In this document: piece after piece, positions 36,394 through 47,726 of the stretch
Layout: each line of letters begins with the position of its first letter
Position numbering within the stretch: position 1 is the first letter of the stretch
Assembly (NCBI GenBank): GCA_029465975.1
Contig: CM055739.1
Coordinates: forward strand, 11,375,513-11,439,512
Direction of reading: 5' to 3'
Length of the DNA: 64,000 bases
Source: Dallia pectoralis
Lineage: Eukaryota > Chordata > Actinopteri > Esociformes > Umbridae
Notes under the pieces: generated by a model
The model's database searches: none
Told to the model about the DNA's origin: nothing
What the model saw: the letters and a program-made list of their open reading frames with translations, nothing else
Made by a program: the position numbers and the translations under genes

Positions 36394-39300
36394 GTACAGT
36401 ACTTTACTCATCGGTTTTAAGCAGTTTCTGATGAGCCTCAATGAGTTAGATTAAAATGGTAATAGTAGCACTTTACTCAACCTGCTAGTGTTTGGTTATA
36501 CTCATGTTACCTTATATATAGTGTCTGGTTATAATCATGTCACCTTATATATAGTGTCTGGTTATAATCACGTCACCTTATATATAGTGTCTGGTTATAA
36601 TCATGTCACCTTATATATAGTGTCTGGTTATAATCACCTTATATATAGTGTCTGGTCACCTTATATATAGTGTCTGGTTATAATCATGTCACCTTATATA
36701 TAGTGTCTGGTTATAATCATGTTACCTTATATATAGTGTCTGGTTATAATCATGTCACCTTATATATAGTGTCTGGTTATAATCACGTCACCTTATATAT
36801 AGTGTCTGGTTATAATCACGTCACCTTATATATAGTGTCTGGTTATAATCAGTGTCGTTATAATCACGTCACCTGGTTATAATATATATAGTGTCTGGTT
36901 ATAATCACGTCACCTTATATATAGTGTCTGGTTATAATCACTGGTCACCTTATATATAGTGTCTGGTTATAATCACGTCACCTTATATATAGTGTTATAA
37001 TCTGGTTATAATATATATAGTGTCTGGTTATAATCTTATATATAGTGTCGTTATAATCACCTTATATATAGTGTCTGGTTATAATCACGTCACCTTATAT
37101 ATAGTGTCTGGTTATAATCATGTCACCTTATATATAGTGTCTGGTTATAATCATGTCACCTTATATATAGTGTCTGGTTATAATCACGTCACCTTATATA
37201 TAGTGTCTGGTTATAATCACGTCACCTTATATATAGTGTCTGGTTATAATCACGTCACCTTATATATAGTGTCTGGTTATAATCACGTCACCTTATATAT
37301 AGTGTCTGGTTATAATCACGTCACCTTATATATAGTGTCTGGTTATAATCACGTCACCTTATATATAGTGTCTGGTTATAATCACGTCACCTTATATATA
37401 GTGTCTGGTTATAATCACGTCACCTTATATATAGTGTCTGGTTATAATCACGTCACCTTATATATAGTGTCTGGTTATAATCACGTCACCTTATATATAG
37501 TGTCTGGTTATAATCACGTCACCTTATATATAGTGTCTGGTTATAATCACGTCACCTTATATATAGTGTCTGGTTATAATCTTATATATACGTCACCTTA
37601 TATATAGTGTCTGGTTATAGTGTCTGGTTATAATAGTGTCTGGTTATAATCACCTTATATATAGTGTCTGGTTATAATCACGTCACCTTATATATAGTGT
37701 CTGGTTATAAATCTTATATATAGTGTCTGGTCACCTTATATATAGTGTCTGGTTATAATCACGTCACCTTATATATAGTGTCTGGTTATAATCACGTCAC
37801 CTTATATATAGTGTCTGGTTATAATCATGTCACCTTATATATAGTGTCTGGTTATAATCACGTCACCTTATATATAGTGTCTGGTTATAATCACGTCACC
37901 TTATATATAGTGTCTTATATATAGTGTCTGGTTATAAATCACTTATATATAGTGTCACCTTATATATAATCAGTGTCTGTCACCTTATATATAGTGTCTG
38001 GTTATAATCACGTCTTATATATACCATGTCACCTTATATATAGTGTCTGGTTATAATCATGTCACCTTATATATAGTGTCTGGTTATAATCATGTCACCT
38101 TATATATAGTGTCTGGTTATAATCACGTCACCTTATATATAGTGTCTGGTTATAATCATGTCACCTTATATATAGTGTCTGGTTATAATCATGTCACCTT
38201 ATATATAGTGTCTGGTTATAATCACGCTTATATATAGTGTCACCTTATATATAGTGTAATCACGTCACCTTATATATAGTGTCTGGTTATAATCACGTCA
38301 CCTTATATATAGTGTCTGGTTATAATCACGTCACCTTATATATAGTGTCTGGTTATACTCATGTTACCTTATATATAGTGTCTGGTTATAATCACGTCAC
38401 CTTATATATAGTGTCTTTCATACTGTGTTTTTCAACCGAAGGTACTCAAAGCTGATGGGAGACGAGCCCGATCTTGACCCAGATATCAACAAGGACTTCT
38501 TTGAGAACAATGTTCTTCAGCTGGACCCCTCGCTCCTCACAGAGAACGGCATGAAGTGCTTCGAGAGGTTTTTCAAGGCTGTCAACTGCCGTGAGGGCAA
38601 ATTGGTTGCCAAGCGCAGAGCCTACATGATGGATGACCTGGAACTCATAGGTCTGGACTATCTCTGGCGGGTGAGATGTAGATTATTTTAATTTGAAAAC
38701 GTCTCCGTACAACCAGCTGTCATCCAGGTTTAACAAAGTTTTTCAATAATATCCCTTTGATATCCATAATATAAAGCATAAATGCAGTGGTAATTAATAA
38801 CAATCATTTAAACTTTAGACACTTGTGCATTCAGCAGATGCTACAGAGGCTGCTTTTACTGAAGACATTTTTCTATATATTTTTTTACAATAAGTTTGTA
38901 TCCATTCTTTTTATCCAGCTGGCCTTACATGTTGGTACCACCCGGTTTAGCATCTGGAATATATGACATTCACGTTCCTTGGTTATCAGTGAAGGGTGAG
39001 GGAGCAGGAAACAAATGATTATTGCCCTTCCAGGTGGTGATCCAGGGTAGTGATGACATCGCCAGCCGAGCCATTGACCTGCTCAAGGAGATCTACACCA
39101 ACCTGGGACCCAAGCTGCAGGTCAACCAGGTGGAGATCCACGAGGACTTCATCCAGTCGTGTTTCGACCGGCTGAAGGCGTCGTACGACACGCTGTGCGT
39201 CCTGGACGGGGACAAGGACAGCGTCAACTGTGCCCGCCAGGAGGCCATCCGCATGGTCCGTGTGCTCACTGTGCTCAAGGAATACATCAACGAGTGTGAC

Positions 39301-42300
39301 AGCGACTACCACGAGGAGAGGACCATACTGCCCATGTCCAGGTAGGAACCTACGGACATCTGATAAACCCTTCAGTTCAGTTCGTCAGATGCATCTTGAC
39401 ACTGTTATCTGACTCTTCTGTTCTACTCACCACGCACGCTTGCCTTTTCTCTCAGGGCGTTTCGAGGGAAGCACATCACGTTGATCGTGCGTTTCCCCAA
39501 CCAGGGGCGTCAGGTGGACGACCTGGACATCTGGTCTCACACCAACGACACCATCGGCTCGGTCCGCCGGGGCATCCTCACGCGCATCAAGGCCAACACC
39601 ACGCACACCAAACTGGAGCTGGTCATCGGCGGGGAGGTCGTCGACCCAGCAGATGACAGGAAGCTCATTGGTCTGCTTAACCTCAAAGACAAAACGGTGA
39701 GCCGGTCATTTCTCAAGCAATGGCCGATTAAACCGGTTTAATAAAGATTAGTCCCTCTTAGAAGAACTCATCTACTAGGATTAGCACATGACGTCTGTTT
39801 GTGTGTTGTACAAATCGGTAAATAACGTGTGTGTGTGTGTGTAGTTGATTACAGCCAAACTGACCCAGGTCAGCACCACCGTACCCTCCAGTCCCGACAG
39901 CTCCTCGGACTCCTCGACCGGCTCGCCTAGTAACCACGGCAACCACTTCAGCGAGGGGCCCAACCCGGAGGTTGAGAGCTGCCTGCCCGGTGTGGTAGGT
40001 CACCTGCCCTCCCTCCCAGTCACACCTGTCTGAGGTAACATGTCTGGTGTCGCCTCCTGACTCACGTCGGTCTTCCTCTCTGTCTAGATCATGTCTCTCC
40101 ACCTGCGCTACATCTCCTTCTTGTGGCAGGTGGCCGACCTGGGCTGTACCCTCAACATGCCTCTGCTGAGAGACGGAGCTCGGCTCCTTATGAAGCTCAT
40201 GCCTCCAGGTGGGCAATACACACACACACACACACACACCTACTTACTCTATTTCCTGTCTCACATGCACTCTTATTCTGGCCATTTGTTGTTGTTTACA
40301 CACACACACACCTACACTGTGTTTGTTTTTCTTACTAAAGTTTGACCCATGCGTAGACTGATGATGTTTTGGTTGACCTTGTATAGATAACAGTACAGTG
40401 GAGAACCTGCGTGCTATCTGTTTGGACCACGCCAAGCTGGGAGAGAACAGCCTCAGCCCCTCGCTAGACTCACGTTTCTTTGGCCCATCGCCCTCACAAG
40501 TCCTCTACCTCACTGAGGTTGGTAGAGTGTGTGTGAGTGAGTGTGTGTATAGTTGTGTGTGCGCGCGCGCGCATGTAATGCAATCTATGACCCATTCCTG
40601 CTCTTTTTGCCATCCTCATCAACGTTCTCTGCGTGTTATTGGTTATCCAGGTGGTGTATGCGCTGCTGATGCCGGCCAGCGGCACCCTGGGCGAGGACGC
40701 TAGCGACTTCCAGTACAACTTCCTGAAGAGCGGCGGTCTCCCCCTCGTGCTCAGCATGCTCACGCGGAACAACTTCCTGCCGTCGGCCGACATGGAGACG
40801 CGGCGCGGGGCGTACCTCAACGCCCTGAAGATCGCCAAGCTGCTCCTCACCGCCGTGGGCTTCGGGCACGTCAAAGCTGTGGCTGAGGCCTGCCAGCCTG
40901 TGGTGGAGGGAACCAGCCCCGCATCCTCGGTACTGACCTGCAATTATCACTCAGACAGAACATAATCGCCTCAAACTACCTGCGCTTCTGAATTTGAATT
41001 AACTTCCATGGGACTGTTCTGCGGTTAAACAGATCAATCAGGCCACCCACGACCAGGCTCTGGTCCTCCAGAGTGCCCTACAGAACATCCCCAACCCCGC
41101 GTCCGAGTGCATGCTCCGCAACGTGGCCATACGGCTGGCACAGCAGATCTCCGACGAGGTGAGAGGAAAGGGTTACCGTATTTCCGTTCACTTAGGCACG
41201 ATGGCTCTTCGGCAGGCGCGTTTGTAGAACTTGTTGATTTCCGGTCACTGTTTTTGCAGTCCCTGCCTCCAAACTCCCAGAACTTTTTCCAGGCTTCGAA
41301 GTACATCCCAGACATCTGCGTGATCCGGGCGGTGCAGAAGATCGTCTGGGCTTCTGGCTGTGGCAGCATACAGCTGGTCTTCAGCCCCAACGAGGACATC
41401 AGCCAGATCTATGAGAAGGTAAAGGCCTTTTCTGACTGAGTGGCTGCAGTTCAAAGCTGTCTGTTTGTACAGTCCCTAACATCATACGCTTCTTGGTTGT
41501 TGCCTCCATCACTCGCCTGACATTTAATTTGACGGCTGCATCGCAGCTGTTCTACCGTGTGTTTGAATGGAGCGTTTGTCTGTCTCCTCCACTGCAGACC
41601 AACGCTGGGAAGGAACCGGACGGGGAGGACGAGCAGGTGTGCTGTGAGTCTCTGGAGGTCATGACCCTGTGCTTCGCCCTGCTGCCCACCGCTCTGGACA
41701 CGCTCAGCAAGGAGAAGGCGTGGCAGTCGTTTATTATTGACCTGCTACTGCACTGCCACAGCAAGTACGTCTACATCTGGATGCCTTCACTGTGTGTTTC
41801 ACCATTGTAGGAGAGTCGTTCATTGTGCTCTGGTAGTCCAGAACTAGGGTTAATCTGTGTGCAGAAAACACTCTGTTGGCCTGAGATCCCTGTTGACAGT
41901 GAAATGAACTTGTTCTTCGGTCCCCAGGTCTGTTCGTCAGATGGCCCAGGAGCAGTTCTTCCTCATGGCCACTAGGTGCTGCATGGCACACAGACCCCTC
42001 CTCTTCTTCATCACCCTACTCTTCACCGTTTTAGGGGTGAGTATCCCTTTTATCTACTTCCACCACGGTCATCTTTTAGCTCCGGCTAGAAGTACCCCCT
42101 CAGGACCGATCAAGTATCTTGGTACCCTCTGTAAAGCCCACACAATGATGCGGGGTAAGGGGGAGTGAAACGCCTCACTCGGTTGGGACCCACGGCTGTA
42201 ACACCTGTCTTTCCACCCCCATTCAGAGCACGGCGAAGGAGAGGGCTAAGCAGGCAGGAGACTACTTCACACTGCTGAGACATCTGCTGAACTACGCCTA

Positions 42301-45300
42301 CAACAGTAACATCAACCTGCCCAACGCAGAGGTGCTGCTCAACAACGAGATCGACTGGCTCAAGAGGATCCGGGTACGGGACACTTTCCAGTCTGTGGAG
42401 ATTTCTGTTTATATACAAGAATGAGAACTTGTGTAGAAATTGTGAGAATTGTGAATAAACCTTAGTCGTCCAAGGTTTTTAGATAACGAGAGAGTGTTAC
42501 GCTAGCAAGTATAAAAGAAACGGGACTTCAGCATGCAGAGAACATCGACCCTGTCGTTGGTAGTCGCTGAACGCCACAACTGACGCTTGGTGGAAATGTG
42601 CATACCGTTGAACATTTCCCAACTCTCAAATGGCGCTCTCAAAAAATGATTTTGTCTAACTGTAGCTCCGTCTGCTATTGCAGAGATTCGCTATCGCTCT
42701 TGTAAATGGAGTGGAGCGTGCCTCTGTAGTGCTAGCGAGCAGACAGTTTGCATGTAGGCTTGGGGTTCCAGGAACAACAAGAGCATTGACTGGTCTGAGG
42801 GGTTATGCTCACACATAGGAACCAGAACTGTTTGATAGTGTCCAATTACATGAGATCTTTTAAATGTTGAAGTGTAGTAGAAAGGAGATGACGATGGTGC
42901 TTTCATGGCTGGTGAGAATCACCACTGACCTTAACGTTGGCATCTATTCAACTAGGATGAGGTCAAGTTAGCTGGAGAAACGGGTGTGGAGGAAACCATT
43001 CTAGAAGGACACCTGGGGGTCACCAAGGAGCTGCTGGCCTTTCAGACACCAGAGAAGAAGTACTACATTGGCTGTGAGAAGGAAGGGGCCAACCTCATTA
43101 AGGTTGGGAATTATATTTAAAAATTGCTTCCTGGTTGTCCACCTAATATAGTAGCTTGATTGTCTGCTCCCTATTGTTGCAGGACCGCAGGATGTTGTGT
43201 CTATATATTCATCAGGCTTCCTCTTCTCTCCACAGGAGTTGATAGATGACTTCATCTTCCCTGCGTCTAACGTCTACCTGCAGTACGTGAAGACGGGGGA
43301 GTTCCCTACAGAGCAGGCCATCCCCGTCTGCAGCAGCCCCGCCTCCATCAACGCCGGCTTCGAGCTCCTGGTGGCGCTGGCGGTTGGCTGTGTCAGAAAC
43401 CTCAAGCAGATCGTGGACACACTCACCGACATGTACTACCTAGGTAAACATCTATTATTGACACGTTAATAAATGTACTACCTAGGTAAACATCTATTAT
43501 TGACACGTTTATAAATGTACTACCTAGGTAAACATCTTTTATTGACATATTTATAAATGTACTACCTAGGTAAACATCTATTATTGACACGTTTAGAAAT
43601 GTACTACCTAGGTAATTATCTATTATAGACACGTTTAGAAATGTACTATCTAGGTGAACATCTATTATTGACACGTTTAGAAATGTACTACCTAGGTAAC
43701 ATTATTGACATATTTATAAATGTATTACCCATGTAAACATGTATTATTGATACGTTTAGAAATGTATTACCTAGGTAAACATCTATTATAGACACGTTTA
43801 TAAATGTACTACCTAGGTAAACATCTATTATTGACACGTTTATAAATGTACTACCTAGGTAAACATCTATTATTGACACGTTTATAAATGTACTACCTAG
43901 GTAAACATCTATTATAGACACGTTTAGAAATGTATTACCTAGGTAAACATCTATTATAGACACGTTTATAAATGTACTACCAAGGTAAACATCTATTATT
44001 GACACATTTATAAATGTACTACCTAGGTAAACATCTATTATAGACACGTTTATAAATGTACTACCAAGGTAAACATCTATTATTGACACATTTATAAATG
44101 TACTACCTAGGTACACATGCATCTACATACTCACTTAGTGTGTATATAATACCATCAGTTATGTGTGATATTCCCATGTTGTTCTCTCTTAATAATGGTA
44201 GAATATCCCTCTTCTCTTCCTGCCAGGCTGTGAGACTCTGACAGAGTGGGAGTACCTCCCCCCGGTGGGGCCGCGGCCAACCAAAGGCTTTGTGGGTCTG
44301 AAGAACGCCGGGGCCACCTGCTACATGAACTCTGTGATCCAGCAGCTCTACATGATTCCTCCCATCCGGAATGGCATCCTGGCTGTGGAGGGCACCGGCA
44401 CTGACGTGGACGATGAACTGTCTGGGGACGAGAAGCAGGAGAACGAGGTGACTGGACTCACTCAAAACTGGTGTTTCCGAGCGTGTGGCCGCACAATATT
44501 CAGATGTAAATATGGTGTGCTTGAGAAGCTCAGCCCATTTTAGATTAGGGATGATGTATGCACAAAATCAGGATGTGTAACCGTATCTTTGCGTTTGCTC
44601 CTCAGACTAATGCAGACGGGACTGCGCGGGATGAGGTTTTCAGCTACCCACACCAGTTTGACGACAAGCCATCGCTCAGTAAATCAGAGGACAGGAAGGA
44701 GTACAACATTGGTGTACTGCGCCACCTTCAGGTCATCTTTGGCCATCTGGCTTCGTCCAGACTGCAGTACTACATCCCTAGAGGCTTCTGGAAACAGTTC
44801 AGGTGAGCTAACCATAGCAACCTGAGGTAAAACGGAACACGTAGAGAAATGTATTGAAATGCTAACCTTGGTTACCCAGAAGTAAAATTGCCTTGTGGCA
44901 TTTGATATTCTGTTTTATGTCTCACATTTTTGTAATGTTTATTATACGTCCCTCTCTGTTGTTAAATTCAATTATAAGTTTCATGGTTAAAAGCATGTAG
45001 AGGATGTTTTGTTGCTCTGAAATTCAGTGGAAACGTTATGATCCATTACCACATTGATAAATAACCCAAACCAGGAAGTGCTGCTTGTACTTAACCACTT
45101 TTATGTGGGTCCGTCCTGTAGGTTGTGGGGCGAGCCAGTAAACTTGCGAGAGCAGCACGATGCCCTAGAATTCTTCAACTCTTTAGTTGACAGTCTGGAC
45201 GAGGCTCTGAAGGCCTTTGGCCACCCTTCCATGCTCAGCAAGGTTCTCGGGGGCTCCTTCGCTGACCAGAAGATCTGCCGTGACTGCCCCCACAGGTGTT

Positions 45301-47693
45301 TGATTTCGATCCAAAATGTCCCTCGTGTAACACTAATCTGAACCACCCTCCTACATTTTTCATTCGTTCACACAAAATGGCCATTGCAGAGATTCCCAGT
45401 TTCTCCATCATGATGGACATGAAAAGAGGGTTTATAGAGGCATCTGTTCGTATTCCCAGGTATGAGTGTGAGGAATCATTCACCACGTTGAACGTGGACA
45501 TCAGGAACCACCAGAACCTGTTGGATTCTATGGAGCAGTACGTCAAAGGAGACCTGCTGGAGGGAGCCAATGCGTATCACTGTGAGAAGTGCAACAAGAA
45601 GGTATCTAACCCAACCAATCTGTCCCTTACATCGTCAAATACAAATGTTAATACAGACAGATCTCAGCATTGCATTTTCTCTCTCCATCCACTACAGGTG
45701 GACACGGTGAAGCGGCTGCTGATCAAGAAGCTTCCCCCGGTGCTGGCCATCCAGCTGAAGAGGTTCGACTACGACTGGGAGAGGGAGTGCGCCATCAAGT
45801 TCAACGACTACTTTGAGTTCCCCCGGGAGCTGGACATGGAGCCGTACACGGTGGCCGGGGTGGCAAAGCTGGAGGGGGACGACGGCAACCCGGAGAGCCA
45901 GGTGGAACACGCTGGAATCATAGATATCCCTGTGTAGGTGTGGTCGAATTTACCGAAATGCTAACGAGAAGCTTGTCCCTCCTAGATGATCATGCAGAAT
46001 GAACCGTCGGAGCCGGACCCGCCAGGCTGCAGTTCCAAATACCGCCTGGTGGGGGTGCTGGTGCATTCGGGCCAGGCTAGCGGCGGCCACTACTACTCGT
46101 ACATCACGCAGCGAGACGGGGTCGCCGCGGGTACCGACGGCGGTCAGAAGGAGCGCTGGTACAAGTTCGATGACGGCGACGTGACGGAATGCAAGATGGA
46201 CGACGACGAAGAGATGAAGAGCCAGTGTTTCGGCGGGGAGTACATGGGCGAGGTGTTCGACCACATGATGAAGAGGATGTCCTACCGGAGGCAGAAGAGA
46301 TGGTGGAACGCCTACATCCTGTTCTACGAGAGGATGGACGCGGCGGGGGGAGGAGCCGCGGGAGAGGCAGACGGGGAGCTCGCCAGGTGCATCTCGGAGC
46401 TGACCGTTTCGCCGACTACGCCGCGTCAGGTGGGTGTTTGTCCGACCGCTGCATTTGTCCGGGTGCCTGTACGATAGTGTCGCGCTCTTGACCACACTCA
46501 TCCCCCCCCTCCCCCTCAGGTGAAGATGCCGAGTGCCATCGAGTGCAGTGTGAGGAAGCAGAACGTCCAGTTCATGCACAGCCGCATGCAGTACAGCCTG
46601 GAGTATTTCCAGTTTGTCAAGAAGCTTCTGACTTGTAACAGCGTCTACCTCAACCCTCCCCCGGGCCAGGATCACCTGTTGCCAGAGGCTGAGGAGATAG
46701 CCACCATCAGCATCCAGCTTGCTGCTCGGTTCCTTTTCAGCACTGGGTTTCACACCAAGAAAGTGGTTCGGGGGCCTGCCAGTGACTGGTGAGTGGGTGG
46801 GTGACTGGTCGGTGGGTGGGTGGGTGGGGTGGGTGGGTGGGTGGGTGGGTGACTGGTCGGTGGGTGGGTGGGTGGGTGACTGGTCGGTGGGTGGGTGGGT
46901 GGGTGGGTGGGTGGGTGGGTGACTGGTGGGTGGGTGGGTGGGTGACTGGTCGGTGGGTGGGTGGGTGACTGGTGGGTGGGTGGGTGGGTGACTGGTCGGT
47001 GGGTGGGTGGGTGGGTGACTGGTCGGTGGGTGGGTGGGTGACTGGTCGGTGGGTGGGTGGGTGACTGGTCGGTGGGTGGGTGGGTGACTGGTCGGTGGGT
47101 GGTGTTTGGTGTGGAGAGGGGGCTTTGTATTGCATTACACTTATGACTCTCCCTCACCTGGTCGCTCTTTCTCACCCTTCTTTTGCTCCCTCAGGTATGA
47201 TGCCCTCTGTATCCTCCTGCGGCACAGTAAGAATGTCCGCTGTTGGTTTTCCCACAACGTGTTGTTTGCGTACCCGACGCGCTTCTCAGAGTACCTGCTG
47301 GAGTGTCCCAGCGCTGAGGTCCGGGGAGCTTTCGCCAAGCTCATTGTCTTCATAGCCCACTTTTCCTTGGCAGATGGGCCTTGCCCCGCCCCTGCCTGCT
47401 CCCCTGGGGGTTCCACCCAGGTAAGGATAAAGGGAGGCGGAGTGAGAGAATCCATTTGAGAGGGGTACGGGTGTGTATTTGTGTGTGTCCATGTAATGCG
47501 AATGAGCTGTAACCTTTTGACCTCCTGCAACAGGGCTGTGATGACCTGAGTCTCAGTGACCATCTGCTGAGGGCCGTGTTAAACCTCCTCCGGAGGGAGG
47601 TTTCAGAGCACGGACGACACCTGCAGCAGTACTTCAACCTGTTCGTCATGTATGCCAACCTGGGTATGACGTGTGTGTGTCTGCTATTGGGGG

Positions 47694-47726
<33 letters not shown>

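Noticed and set aside
37020..37607. 195-codon frame within usp9x intron 13
   Set aside because: 33-bp minisatellite.
36488..38417. Regularly spaced repeats considered as a CRISPR array
   Set aside because: The repeats are contiguous tandem units without unique spacers, in a vertebrate intron.
43423..44122. Minus-strand frames of 83 and 144 codons within usp9x intron 27
   Set aside because: 42-bp minisatellite.
45296..45937. A single 213-codon frame that could be read as one exon
   Set aside because: It begins inside intron 30 and reads through intron 31 into exon 32; splice sites at 45459/45460, 45601/45602 and 45697/45698 with conserved protein show separate exons.
45950..46753. 267-codon minus-strand frame opposite usp9x exons 33-34
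   Set aside because: Antisense shadow of GC-rich conserved coding exons.
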